This document shows, one piece after another, positions 1 through 13,908 of a DNA stretch of 64,000 nucleotides. How positions within the stretch are numbered: the first letter of the stretch is position 1; every line of letters begins with the position of its first letter. The translations under genes and the position numbers were made by a program. The stretch spans positions 1-64,000 of the forward strand of contig NW_019775884.1 of the NCBI RefSeq assembly GCF_001039355.2. The letters are read 5' to 3'. Under the pieces are notes generated by a model that did no database searches, had not been told where the DNA came from, and worked only from the letters and a program-made list of their open reading frames with translations. The stretch is from Lingula anatina. Taxonomy: Eukaryota; Brachiopoda; Lingulata; Lingulida; Lingulidae.

Positions 1-3000
1 ATGGTAGATTCAGTTGTAGTTGGGGTAGGCTTGGTGGTTGTTGTAGTGGTAGGTTCAGTTGTAGTTGGTGTAGGCTGGGTGGTTGTTGTAGTGGTAGGTT
101 CAGTTGTAGTCATTGTATGTTTATTGGTTGTTGTAATTGTAGGTCCAGTTGTAGTTGGCTTAGGCTTTGGAGTAGTTGTAGTTGTAGGCTCAGTTGTACT
201 TGTTGTTGGTTCCGTTGTGGTCGGTGTAGGTTTGGTGGTTATTGTAGTGGTTGTAGTTGAAGGCTTAGAAGTTGTTTCTGTGATGACCACTTTGGTTGTC
301 TTTGTTGCAGTAGGAGTGGTTGGTTTCAAAATCTCTGGTGGAGCAGTGGCTGGGTCACATATTGTTTTTTGGCAGCAAGGATCTTCTGGGTCTTCCACAA
401 TCTTGCAATTATTAAAAACACTACTTGATGTCAGCGGAAGGCATCTGAAATATAAGATTACAATCAGGGCAAGCAATTCTCGGGTTTATGTAACACCCAC
501 TAGAGGTTGCATATGTATTTCTGTTTTGCCGAATACATTTTTATCAGTGTTCAGTTGATAAGGTAATTTTATGCGTATATATTACATTGGTGCATTTCTG
601 AAGTGTTTCGTTTGCCTTAGGACCACGGCATACCAAATGTTGATTCCCATTAAATTGTTATGATCTCCTCAAATGACATAAAAGGTTATTTAACAAGTAT
701 TGGTTATCAAAGATTAATTGGTTATGTTAATTGCTTGTTCTTTTCTGCGATTTTCTGATTTGTCTGTGCTATATCTGCATACAGATATGCACCATAGTAG
801 AAATGATTAGAATTAAAAATTGCATGATTTGTGACAGCAACAAGTTTGATGCATAGTTTTGTACATGGTCATAAAATGATCAATCAATTATTATAAAAGA
901 ATATACTTTAAAGAAAGTCACATCAAGTCCTTATAGTATCATTATGAACATCTCTCAGCTTAAACAATATATACTAAATAGCATCAGTATAGAACATCAT
1001 TTACTGTCTTCAAGGCAAACCAGATGTGTCTTACCTTGGCGTGCTATGTATAAAGAACGGAGGAGCAACACAGGTGTGAATCTGACAGTCGTCTTCCCAC
1101 ACTTCACCGCCACTGTACAGTTTACCCTTGTAGGTACATTTTGGTTCAGGTAATGCAGTGGCAGAAGTGGTAGGTTCAGTGGTAGTGGTTGGGGGTTTGG
1201 AGGTGGTTGTAGGGTTTGTGGCAGTCGTTGTAGGTTTGGTAGAAGTTGTAGGTTTAAAAGTAGTTGTAGTCGTAGGCTCAATTGTGGTTGATGTTGTAGT
1301 TGTAGGTTTACTTGTAGTCGGTGTAGGTTTGGGGGTAGTTGTAATCGCAGTTTCAGTTGTAGTCGTAGTTTTGATGACTGTTGCAGTGGTAGATTCAGGG
1401 GAGGAAGTTGAAGGTTTGGTGGTGGGTGTGGTACGTTCAGTTGTAGTCGGTGTAGGTTTTGTGCTTGCTGTGGTTGCAGTTGAAGGTTTAGAAGTTGTTT
1501 CTGTGATGGCCACTTTGGTTGTCTTTGTTGTAGTAGGAGTGGTCTGTTTCAAAATCTCTGGTGGGGCAGTGGCTGGGTCACATATTGTTTTTTGACAGCA
1601 AGGATCTTCTGGGTCTTCCACAATCTTGCAATTATTAAAAACACTACCAGATGTCAGCGGGAGGCATCTGAAATATAAGACTAAAGTCAGGTCAAGAAAT
1701 GCTCTGGTTTATGCAACACCCATTAGATGTCGCATATGAACTTCAGTCTAGCCCATTGCATTTTCAATGTTAAGTTGGTAAGGTAATTTTATGCGTTTAT
1801 ATTACATTGATGCATTCCAGAAGTGCTTCATTTGGCTTGGGACTACGGCATCCAAAGTATTGATTCCGATGAAACTCTTATAATTTGCCCAATGACATAA
1901 AAGTTTATTTAACAACTATTGGGTATCAAGCTAAACATGTTTTATTCATTGTTTGTTCTTTTTAACGACTTTCTGATTTGTCTGTGCTATATCAACATAC
2001 TGATTTACATTATAGTAAAATGATCACAATGAAAAATTGTATGATTTGTGACAGCAACAGGTTAGATGCATAGTTAAATGCATGATCATAAAATGATAAA
2101 TCAATTACTATAATAGATGATGTTTTAAAGAGTCTCATTAAGAAAATTATGAAAATTTGTCAGATTCAACAATATATACAAAAAAACACCAGGCTAGAAA
2201 ATTGTTAATGTCTTCAAGGGCGAGCCAGATAAATCTTACCTTGGCTTGCTATGTATGAAGAACGGAGGAGCAACACAGGTGTGAATTTGACAGTCGTCTT
2301 CCCACACTTCACCGCCACTGTACAGCTTACCCTTGTAGGTACATTTTGGTTCAGGTAATGTGGTGGTTGAGGCAATGGAAGAAGTGGTAGGTTCAGTGGT
2401 AGTGGTTTGGGGTTTGGAAGTAGTTGTAATCGTGGGCTCAACTGTGGTTGTAGGTTCAGTTGTAGTGGTAGCTTTGGTTGTTGTTGTAGTTGTAGGTTCA
2501 GTTGTAGTTGTTGTAGCTTTGGTAGTTGTTGTAGTTGTAGGTTCAGTTGTAGTGGTATCTTTGGTTGTTGTTGTAGTTGTAGGTTCAGTTGTAGTCATTG
2601 TAGGTTTGGTAGTTTTTGTCGTTATAGGATCGGTTGTAGTAGTTGTAGGTTTGGTGGTAGTTGTAGTTGTGGGTTCAGTTGTAGGCGTTGTAGCTTTGGT
2701 AGTTGTTGTAGTTGTAGGTTCAGTCTTATTAATTGTAGCTTTGGTAGTTGTGGTAGTTGTAGGTTCAGTTGTAGTCGTTGTAGGTTTGGTTGTTGTTGTA
2801 GTGGTTGCTTCGGTTGTAGTCGTTGAAGGTTTGCTGGTAGTTGTAGTGGTTGCAGTTGAAGGTTTAGAAGTTGTTTTTGTGATGGCCACTTTGGTTGTCT
2901 TTGTTGTAGTAGGAGTGGTCTGTTTTAAAATCTCTGGTGGGGCAGTGGCTGGGTCACATATTGTTTTTTGACAGCAAGGATCGTCTGGGTCTTCCACAAT

Positions 3001-6000
3001 CTTGCAATTATTAAAAACACTACCAGATGTCAGTGGGAGGCATCTGAAATATAAGACTAAAGTCAGGCCAAGAAATTGTCTGGTTCATGCAACACCCATT
3101 AGATGTCGCATATGAACTTCAGTCTAGCCCATGGCATTTTCAATGTTAAGTTGGTAAGGTAATTTTATTCGTTTATATACCATTGGTGCATTCCAGAAGT
3201 GTTGCATTTGGCTTGGGACTACGGCATCCAAAATATTGATTCCGATGAAACTGTTATAATTTCCCCAAATAACATAAAAATGTATTTAACAACTATTGGG
3301 TATCAAACTAAACATGGTTATATTTCTTTTATTTCTTTTTTTTAACCTTGCATTTTAGATATTTTGTTTTAAATTTGCTAACATATGTCTTTTAATATTC
3401 CTTTATTCTTACTTACTAATGGTTTTATCCAACTATGATGCAATGATTGTAATTATCCAACCCTCGGATTGCAAGTTTGGTAATAATAATAATAATATCA
3501 CAATTCATTGTTTGTTCTTTTTTAACGACTACTGATTTGTCTGTGCTGTATCTGCATACTGATTTGCATTATAGTATGACTGATTTCTGACAGCAACAGG
3601 TTAGATGCATAGTTAAATGCATGACCATAAAATGATAAATCAATTATCATAAAAGGGCGAGCAAGATGGAACTTACCTTGGCTTGCTATGTATGAAGAAC
3701 GGAGGAGCAATACAGGTGTGAATTTGACAGTCGTCTTCCCACACTTCACCGCCACTGTACAGTTTACCCTTGTAGGTACATTTTGGTTCAGGTAATGTGG
3801 TGGTTGAGGCAATGGTAGAAGTGGTAGGTTCAGTGGTAGTGGTTTGGGGTTTGGAAGTAGTTGTAGTCGTGGACTCAATTGTGGTTGTAGGCTCAGTTGT
3901 AGTGGTAGCTTTGGTTGTTGTTGTAGTTGTAGGTTCAGTTGTAGTTGTTGTAACTTTGATTGTTGTTGTAGTTGTAGGTTCAGTTGTAGTCGTTGTAACT
4001 TTGATTGTTGTTGTAGTTGTAGGTTCAGTTGTAGTCGTTGTAGCTTTGGTGGCTGTTGTAGTTGTAGGATCAGTTGTAGTGGTAGCTTTGGTTGTTTTTG
4101 TAGTTGTAGGTTCAGTTGTAGTCGTTGTAGCTTTGGTAGTTGTTGTAGTTGTAGGTTCAGTTGTAGTGGTAGCTTTGGTTGTTGTTGTAGTTGTAGGTTC
4201 AGTTGTAGTCATTGTAGCTTCGGTAGTTGTGGTAGTTGTAGGTTGAGTTGTAGTCGTTGTAGGTTTGGTGGTAGTTGTAGTTGTAGGTTCAGTTGTAGTC
4301 GTTGTAGTTTTGGTGGTTGTTGTAGTTGTAGAGTCAGATGTAGGCATTGTAGGTTTGGTTGTTGTTGTAGATGTTGCTTCGGTTGTAGTAGTTGAAGGTT
4401 TGCTGGTAGTTGTAGCGGTTGTAGTTGAAGGCTTAGAAGTTGTTTTTGTGATGGCCATTTTGGTTGTCTTTGTTGTAGTAGGAGTGGTCTGTTTCAAAAT
4501 CTCTGGTGGGGCAGTGGCTGGGTCACATATTGTTTTCTGACAGCAAGGATCATCTGGGTCTTCCACAATCTTGCAATTATTAAAAACACTACCAGATGTC
4601 AGTGGGAGGCATCTGAAATATAAGACTAAAGTCAGGCCAAGAAATTGTCTGGTTTATGCAACACCCATTAGATGTCGCATATGAACTTCAGTCTAGCCCA
4701 TTGCATTTTCAATGTTTTAACAAGTTAAACTTAAAAGTTGGTAAGGTAATTTTATTCGTTTATATACCATTGGTGCATTCCAGAAGTGTTGCATTTGGCT
4801 TGGGACTACGGCATCCAAAATATTGATTCCGATGAAACTGTTATAATTTCCCCAAATGACATAAAAGTTTATTTAACAACTATTGGGTATCAAACTAAAC
4901 ATGGTTATATTTCTTTTCTTTTCTTTTTTTTTAACCTTGCATTTTAGATATTTTGTTTTAAATTTGCTAACATATGTCTTTTAATATTCCTTTATTCTTA
5001 CTTACTAATGGTTTTATCCAACTATGATGCAATGATTGTATACCCTCGGATTGCAAGTTTGGTAATAATAATAATAATATCACAATTCATTGTTTGTTCT
5101 TTTTTTAACGACTACTGATTTGTCTGTGCTGTATCTGCATACTGATTTGCATTATAGTATGACTGATTTCTGACAGCAACAGGTTAGATGCATAGTTAAA
5201 TGCATGACCATAAAATGATAAATCAATTATCATAAAAGGGCGAGCAAGATGGAACTTACCTTGGCTTGCTATGTATGAAGAACGGAGGAGCAACACAGGT
5301 GTGAATTTGACAGTTGTCTTCCCACACTTCACCGCCACTGTACAGTTTACCCTTGTAGGTACATTTTGGTTCAGGTAATGTGGTGGTTGAGGCAATGGTA
5401 GAAGTGGTAGGTTCAGTGGTAGTGGTTTGGGGTTTGGAAGTAGTTGTAGTCGTGGACTCAATTGTAGTTGTAGGCTCAGTTGTAGTGGTAGCTTTGGTTG
5501 TTGTTGTAGTTGTAGGTTTAGTTGTAGTTGTTGTAGCTTTGGTAGTTGTTGTAGTTGTAGGTTCAGTTGTAGTCGTTGTAGCTTTGGTGGCTGTTGTAGT
5601 TGTAGGTTCACTTGTAGTGGTAGCTTTTGTTGTTGTTGGAGTTGTAGGTTCAGTTGTAGTCGTTGTAGCTTTGGTAGTTGTTGGAGTTGTAGGTTCAGTT
5701 GTAGTGGTAGCTTTGGTGGTTGTTGTAGTTGTAGGTTCAGTTGTAGTCGTTGTAGGTTTGGTGGTTGTTGTAGTTGTAGGTTCAGTTGTAGTCGTTGTAG
5801 GTTTGGTGGTTGTTGTGGTTGTAGGTTCAGTTGTAGTCGTTGTAGGTTTGGTGGTTGTTGTAGTTGTAGGTTCAGTTGTAGTCGTTGTAGTTTTGGTGGT
5901 TGTTGTAGCGGTTGTAGTTGAAGGCTTAGAAGTTGTTTTTGTGATGGCCACTTTGGTTGTCTTTGTTGTAGTAGGAGTGGTCTGTTTCAAAATCTCTGGT

Positions 6001-9000
6001 GGGGCAGTGGCTGGGTCACATATTGTTTTTTGACAGCAAGGATCTTCTGGGTCTTCCACAATCTTGCAATTATTAAAAACACTACCAGATGTCAGCGGGA
6101 GGCATCTGAAATATAATACTAAAGTCAGGCAAGAAATGGTGTGGTTTATGCAACACCCATTAGATGGCGCATATGAATTTCAGTCTTGCCAAATGCATTT
6201 TTCAATGTTATAAGTTGGTAAGGTAATTTTATGCGTTTATATTACATTGATGCATTCCAGAAGTGCTGCATTTGGCTTGGGACTACGGCATCCAAAATAT
6301 TGATTCCGATGAAACTGTTATAATTTGCCAATGACATAAAAGTTTATTTAACAACTATTGGGTATCAAGATAAACTTGGTTTATTCATTTTTTGTTCTTT
6401 TTAACGAATTTCTTATTTGTCTGTGCTATATCAACATACTGATTTACATTATAGTAAAATGATCATAATTAAAAATTGTATGATTTGTGACGGCAACAGG
6501 TTAGATGCATAGTTAAATGCATGATCATAAAATGATAAATCAATTATTATAAAAGATAATGCTTTTAAGAGTCTCATTAAGAAAATTATGAAAATTTGTC
6601 AGATTCAACAATATATACAAAAAAAGCACCAGGCTAGAACATTGTTACTGTCTTCAAGGGCGAGCCAGATAAATCTTACCTTGGCTTGCTATGTATGAAG
6701 AACGGAGGAGCAACACAGGTGTGAATTTGACAGTCGTCTTCCCACACTTCACCGCCACTGTACAGTTTACCCTTGTAGGTACATTTTGGTTCAGGTAATG
6801 TGGTGGTTGAGGCAATGGTAGAAGTGGTAGGTTCAGTGGTAGTGGTTTGGGGTTTGGAAGTAGTTGTAGTCGTGGGCTCAACTGTGGTTGTAGGCTCAGC
6901 TGTAGTGGTAGCTTTGGTTGTTGTTGTAGTTGTAGGTTCAGTTGTAGTTGTTGTAGCTTTGGTAGTTGTTGGAGTTGTAGGTTCAGTTGTAGTGGTAGCT
7001 TTAGTTGTTGTAGTAGTTGAAGGTTCAGTTGTAGTCGTTGTAGCTTTGGTAGTTGTTGTAGTTGTAGGTTCAATTGTAGTAGTTGTAGGTTTGGTGGTAG
7101 GTGTAGTTGTAGGTTCAGTTGTAGGCATTGTAGGTTTGATGATTGTTGTAGCGGTAGCTTCAGTTGTAGTCGTTGATGGTTTAGAAGTTGTTTTTGTGAT
7201 GGCCACTTTGGTTGTCTTTGTTGTAGTAGGAGTGGTCTGTTTCAAAATCTCTGGTGGGGCAGTGGCTGGGTCACATATTGTTTTTTGACAGCAAGGATCT
7301 TCTGGGTCTTCCACAATCTTGCAATTATTAAAAACACCACCAGGTGTCAGTGGAAGGCATCTGAAATATAAGATTAAAGTAAGGCCAAGCAATGCTCTGG
7401 TTTATGCAACAGCCAATAAGGGTTGCATATGTATTTTTGTCTTGCCCAATGCATTTTTCAGTGTTAAGTTGGTAAGGTAATTTTATGCGCTTGTATTACA
7501 GTGGTGCAATCCCTGAGTGTTGCATTTGGCTTGTGGCCTCGGCACACAAGATTTCCAATTAAACTGCCATACTTTGCTTATTTGATATAAACACTTATGT
7601 TCTTATTACAATTTGCTGATTTGTCTGCGCTATACCTGCATTATGAATTCCTTCATAATGCAAATTATTACAATTTTTAGAACTATGCGTTATCTGATAG
7701 CAGCAGGTTTGATACATAGTTTTGGATATGAACTCAAAAAATTAGGTAATTAATGATCCTCAAGGTAAAGATTTAAAGAGCTTCTCAGCACTTTTGACAC
7801 CGAGTCCATAATATCGATATTAAAGTTTGGAAGTTTAAGCAATGTACATAAAAAGTATCAGAATAGAAAATTTGGTACTGCTTTCAAGGGCAATCCAGAA
7901 GTATCTTACCTTGGCTTGCTATGTATGAGGAACAGAGGGGCAACACACGTGTGAATCTGACAGTCGTCTTCCCACACTTCACCTCCAATGTACAGTTTAC
8001 CCTTGTAGGTACATTTTGGTTCTGGTAATGCCGTGGTTGAGGCAATGGTAGAAGTGGTAGTTTTCATGGCAGTGGTTGTAAGTTTAGTGGTGGTGTTTGT
8101 AGGTTTTGTGGTCGTGCTTGTAGGTATTTGAACAGTGGTTGTGGGTTTTGTTGCAGTGGTTATGGATTTTGTGGATGTGGTAGGGATTTTGATTGTAGTG
8201 GATGTGGGTTCAGTTGTACTGGTTGTAGGGGTTTGTTTCAAAATCTCCGGCGATGAAGTAGTTTGGTTACAAATTACTTTTTGACAGCAGGGGTCGTCTG
8301 GGTCCTGTATGATCCTACACTTATTATTGCCTCCATTTATCGCAGGCTGTGGGCATCTGGAATAGTACGTTAAAATTAGCAATATTTTGTTTCATCTTTC
8401 ATAAGTGTGTTTTGGGCTTCACAGCAAATGGTTTAAAAACACTATACATGTTAAGTGAATCTTTGAAAATGTAGTTGCTTTAAATCAACTCATTAAAATC
8501 TACATTTTATGAAACAATCTAAAATACATTGTGTAGGAGTTCAAATTATAATATGTATAAAAAAGCAATTGTTAAAAAGCATAAAAGCATACAGTTAACT
8601 GGATTGGACTCGTTTCCAAGTATAAGTAAGGGGTATCTTACCTCGGCGTGCTATGTATGAAGAACGGAGGAGCAGCACAGGTGTGAATCTGACAGTCGTC
8701 TTCCCACACTTCACCGCCACTGTACAGTTTACCCTTGTAGGTACATTTTGGTTCAGGTAATGCCGTGGTTGAGGCAATGGTAGAAGTGGTAGGTTCAGTG
8801 GTAGTTGTTGTAAGTTCAGTTGTGATATTTGTGGTTTTTGTGGTCGCAGTTGTGAGATTTGAGGCAGTTGTCTTGGATTCCTTTTTAGTGGTTGTAATTG
8901 TTAGAGTAGTGGTTGTTGGTTCAGTGGTTGTGGGTTTGGAAGTTGTGGTTGTATTTTCGTTGCATATTACTTTTTGACAGCAGGGGTCGTCTGGGTCCTG

Positions 9001-10767
9001 TATGATTCTACACTTATTATTGCCTCCATTTATCGCCGGCTGGGGGCATCTGGAATTTTAATTTGACTTATTATATTCCGTCTTTTAAAAGTGTTTTTTG
9101 GCTTCATGCCAAAATATTTTTAATGCTTTACATGTTTTATATAAAACTCATACAAGTTACTATTTAAAGACTTTAAATTTTCAGCTAAAAAAAACAAGTC
9201 TTAATTTTTAGAATCATTTTCTACACATTGTATCAGTAGTAATGATACAAGTAAAAATCAGCATTTGTTCTAAACAAAGGCATATTAAATTTTTTGCAGG
9301 GCAAAAAGGCTTTGAAAAAGTAAAATCATAATTATAACAACTGAACATTTGCTGATTTGAAAGCTTGAAGAAAATTCAATAAAGCACAACTCAATGATTT
9401 CTTACCTTGGCGTGCTATGTATGAAGAACGGAGGAGCAACACAGGTGTGAATCTGACAGTCGTCTTCCCACACTTCACCGCCACTGTACAGTTTACCCTT
9501 GTAGGTACATTTTGGTTCAGGTAATGCCGTGGTTGAGGCAATGGTAGAAGTGGTAGGTTCAGTGGTAGTGGTTGTAGGTTTAGTGGTCGTGCTTGTGGGG
9601 TTTTGAACAGTAGTTGTGGGTTTTGTGGCAGTGTTTTTAGATTTTGTGGATGTGGTAGGGATTTTGATAGTAGTGGATGTGGGTTCAGTTGTACTGGTTG
9701 TAGGGGTTTGTTTCAAAATCTCCGGCGATGCAGTAGTTTGGTTACAAATTACTTTTTGACAGCAGGGGTCGTCTGGGTCCTGTATGATCCTACACTTATT
9801 ATTGTCTCCATTTATCGCAGGCTGTGGGCATCTGGAATCGTACATTCAACTCAGCAATATTTCGTTTCATCTTTCATAAGTGTGTTTTGGGCTTCACAGC
9901 AAATGGTTTAAAAACACTCAACATGTGAAATAAATCTTTGAAAATGTAGATGGTTTAACTGATTAAAATCGACATTTTATGAAACAATTTTAAAAACATT
10001 GCATAGGAGTTCAAATTATAATGTGTATAAAAAAGCATTTGTTAAAAAGCATACAGTTACAAGTTTTCGAATCGTTTCCAAGTATAAGTCGGGGATATCT
10101 TACCTTGGTGCACTATGTATGAGGAACGGAGGAGAAACACACGTGTGAATCTGACAGTCGTCTTCCCACACTTCACCGCCACTGTACAGTTTACCCTTGT
10201 AGGTACATTTTGGTTCAGGCAATGCAGTGGTTGAGGCGATGGTCGAAGTGGTAGGTTCAGGTCTGGCGGTTTTAGGTTTTAGGGTGGTGGATTTGGGGGT
10301 GGTTTTGGGTTCAGTGGCCGACACTTTGATAGTAGTTGTTGTGGGCTCTGTGTTGCTGGTGGTTGGTGCAGCAGTTGATTTAGTGACAGTGGTTGTTAAT
10401 TCAGTAGTAGAGGTCTTCATGCCTGGGGTTGCAGAGGCGATAATTTTTGGAGTAGGTCGCACTGTGCTTGTAGAACCTGATTTTGCAGTGGTTGGCTTTG
10501 TCTCTGCACGTGTACTCATTTGAGGCGTAGTTGTGGTCAGCTTCAAAATCTGTGGCGATGCAGTAGCTTGGTCGCAAATTGTTTTTTGACAGCACGGATT
10601 TGCTGGGTCTTCTACAATCCTACAGTTATTGAAGACACCAGTAGATGTCAGTGGGTGGCACCTGTAATAAAAAACCATTCATTGAAAAAGAGGGCACCTC
10701 GTGGCATTTGAATAACGTGGATTTCACTAACTGTCCTTCTTTCTTGCTTAAATGGTGCTTCAACGTG

Positions 10768-10803
<36 letters not shown>

Positions 10804-12621
10804 ATTATGCTGAGTCCCAATATGCTGAATTTTACCTGGAAGTCACTGCTTGCAAAACTACGTTGTATAAACTATTGAGTACCCTGTCGACAAAGTGCTT
10901 TATACTATCAATTAACCTTTTGCTCTGAAAATCACGCAAGACGCAAAATGGACCAGCATAGACAACTCTGTAATATGACACTCATTGATGTAATGGATGG
11001 CGTGTTAACATTATCTTAAAACGCCATCTATTGATATAATGAATAAGACAATGTTAACAGGTAAATGCCTTGCGAAATGGCTCTCCACTAACTGGGGATT
11101 CAGAAACGGTGTCATTCATATCTTACCTTGGCTTGCTATGTATGAAGAACGGGGGAGCAACACAGGTGTGAATTTGACAGTCGTCTTCCCACACTTCACC
11201 GCCACTGTACAGTTTACCCTTGTAGGTACATTTTGGTTCTGGTAATGTCGTGATTGAAACAATAGTAGAAGTGGAAGGTATAGTTGTGGTTATTGTAGCA
11301 GTGGAAGTGGACCCTGTAGTTGACTCAGGAGTGGGTGTGGTAATTGGTGGTGGGTCACACTGTAGTTTGCCACAGCAATTGTCGTCTTGGGCTTTCACGA
11401 CTCTGCACCGGGCAGGTAGCTTGTCGAATTTAGGGCAGCTAGAACGAATTGCAGTGCATATATACTTAATTTTGTATGGTGAACCCCCTCTCTCCATAAG
11501 AAAAATCGAAAAGCGGAAACTCAACATTTATATCATACACAAACGAAAGCAACGTAATTACAATATGACGCTATATATTCTGAGTTATTTTTAAAATTAT
11601 GGTCTGAATACGCTATATAAAGCTGTAGTACGATAGACTTAACGCAAGATTTATAATGTATCATGGAATTCAATTACCATGAGGCACATTCGTCGTTGGT
11701 ACCCATTGCTTTTTGCAAAACAGGATTCTAAAATCAAATGTTTATGAAGCATGGCAATAGTATCTACCTTTCCGTGCAGTGTATGATGGCTGGGGCTGCG
11801 ATACAGGTGCAATTCTGGCACTTGTCCACCCACTGTACCCCCTCTTCATACTGGATACCCTTGTAAAAGCATTTTGGAGTGTCAAAGTGCTCCGGAGGGT
11901 TCATGGTTTTTGCTTTAGCGCCAGCATCCTTACAGGGGTCATCTGCCTCGAGATTAGCAATAGTGTCACATTCGTTTGTTCTCTGGTTGAAAACCAGGTT
12001 GGAGTCGCAGGTCTGTTTCCTGAACGAGTGCCCGAGGAGACAAATTGTGTACTTCCGGCAGTCGTTTGGGACTTTTGCTTTCCCTTGCATTACCCCATTA
12101 CATGCATTTTTGCCTGTGGTGAAAAAAATGGATGGGAGCAAATTATTTCCGCACACGCAAGTAAGACGTCCATCATCTAATATCGAATGCTTAAAAGAAT
12201 CACTAAACCTCAAATTTAAAATTCGAAAATAGTGTATAATATACTCACTTTGGTTCTCTCTTCCATATCCATTTTGCCGACCTTTCCCAGTTGTGTCTTG
12301 CCCCTAGAATGCGTTTTTATTTACAATCATAGTAGTTTATTTAATAAGGAATTAATATTTTCTTGAGTTGATATCAATATGACGTCTATGCATTGTTTAT
12401 CGATATCTTCCAGAGCGTTCTCGTTATGCGAAAAATAACAAAATGCTTAACATTCACAGTTTCAATAAGGTTTGTAATTGTAGAAGGGCTTATTGCAAAT
12501 ATATTTAAATAAGTTAATTAAACAGCTCAAGGTTATACTTTGGATCCCATAGACAGCGTGCGTTAGTACTCACCAGAGAAAATGTCACCAAAACCAGACA
12601 AACTATCCAAGTTTTCTGCAT
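1..12621 (-). CDS. Gene A: secreted CBM14 plus multi-VWC mucin-like protein (3' end beyond window)
   Basis: Fourteen exons are visible in transcription order: 12574-12621, 12249-12303, 11768-12176, 11127-11438, 10104-10661, 9406-9831, 8642-9049, 7910-8356, 6680-7360, 5260-6105, 3677-4612, 2240-3043, 1035-1667 and 1-444 (cut by the window). All have AG/GT borders and every phase agrees, giving more than 2335 residues. Exon 1 encodes a signal peptide (MQKTWIVCLVLVTFSL). Exon 3 carries a six-Cys CBM14 chitin-binding module (Cys in KNAC, NDC, TIC, QTC, NEC, DPC) and the first half of a VWC domain. From exon 4 on, each exon holds the second half of one VWC (ending CCQK.IC), a Thr/Pro-rich linker (a short repeat of the type EPTTTTTTKATTTT in the longest ones) and the first half of the next VWC (EPKCTYKGKLYSGGEVW). 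The first VWC has ten Cys and the next ten have eight. Likely an extracellular O-glycosylated, chitin-associated matrix or mucus protein; the role is inferred. Confidence 0.85.
1035..7360 (-). repeat. Tandem array of duplicated exon-intron units within gene A
   Basis: Five exons (1035-1667, 2240-3043, 3677-4612, 5260-6105, 6680-7360) and their introns are near-copies, so the unit duplicated as exon plus intron with a period of roughly 1.2-1.6 kb. All exons start and end in phase 2, so gain or loss of a unit keeps frame. Introns 3044-3676 and 4613-5259 share an extra T-rich plus (TAA)n segment absent from the other copies, which marks these two units as the latest duplication. Copies differ mainly in the length of the Thr-codon repeat. 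The partial exon 1-444 is a sixth member at the window edge. Confidence 0.85.
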
Positions 12622-13908
12622 TTTGACGTATATATTGGCACCATCTACAAACAGCACCAGCAAGACCGTGGTGCATCAAAAGACACACTGTTCGCGCAAA
12701 AATAATCTCGAATATACCAGGACAAATAGGTTATCATGAAAGGCGCATTTACACAAAGTTTCTTTCAAAATGCGATTCAGTTTAGTCGGTTTTTAAAACC
12801 ACGCCCCTCTTTCGTTATTGCATTACAGCAACTCAGTTTAGCACGTTTTATTGCTACATCTTACATTTCTTTATTCCTTATAAATCTATTAATTCATTTG
12901 TTTATTTTGCATCTATTTACCATAATTGAGTTTGAAAAGCGACCAACTTGCACATCACTTTGATTTGAATCACAACGTGTAAACGGTCCAAACTCTGCAG
13001 TATACCATTTGACAAGGTTACTGTACATCCACAGCTGTTGAAGATAAAACCGCAGTGGTGGGCGGAACTTTGAGAACACTTGCACATGTAACTGCTTGGG
13101 GTTGTGCAGCATAAAACCTATATAAGGTATAGTATATTTGGAGAACCGCCTTCATTTTAAAGGGGCTACAATGTATGTAAATCAGTGACGTAGTAGAAAC
13201 GGGGAAAACTGCATTCACCTCGGTTGCCTACTGCAAAGAAAGTTATCTGTAAAAGATGTGTCAGGTTGCTCGGTATCACTAAAATTGACAGACAGGCTCT
13301 GTTCCCAAAATTGGACAAAGATTGCGACCTTGACAAGAGAAGGGTCTTTCACTGAACTCTCATACTTCTTTGGCGCAACATATAAACGAGTGGTTATTTT
13401 TGGTCTAAATGATAAGACTAATATGTCAAGGCTTAAGTTTTTGTGGAATGGTCCCTGGTATCGTAAGCCGGAAACTAGTGTATACGATGTAGCGCAGGAT
13501 CAAGAACGGAGGGGGGAGAAAGGGGTTATCACTTCAAACCATCTATCAGGTCACCACTTAAGTCCTTAAAGCTCTTTGCCGATCTTGTCACGTTTCCCCT
13601 TTTCATTCATTTCTATGAATGAAACGAAGATTTGTCACTGATCTCTATTAGAATAATGAAGTACTTAAAAAGAAAAAAAAATGAAAAATATCATAAAAAT
13701 AAAGAATAGGTAAAAATAATGATCATGACTTGGAAATTGAAAGGGGTCGCTATATACAGAGTCCATAATTTATATGGAATATTTTTTATCATTGTTATTT
13801 TTGAGTGCATATTACTTTTTTTTCAGTTTGATGTCAGTATAAACTTTAATCTAAGATATTACAGAATATGCCTCCGGAAAGTGATATGCTATACAGTCAA
13901 AGAACTCA
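12622..13908. other. Intergenic, upstream of gene A
   Basis: No gene or convincing promoter element was recognised. The TATATA just upstream of the gene A start codon (near 12630) is too close to the ATG to act as an ordinary TATA box. Open frames here are short and show no family resemblance. Confidence 0.4.

Noticed and set aside
1-7288. Long plus-strand open frames full of Val, Gly and Ser (VVVVVGS) or Cys/Ser, e.g. 2360-2971, 5380-6033
   Set aside because: They are the antisense of the ACN/CCN codon repeats of the Thr-rich exons of gene A, lack splice-consistent neighbours and cross exon borders.
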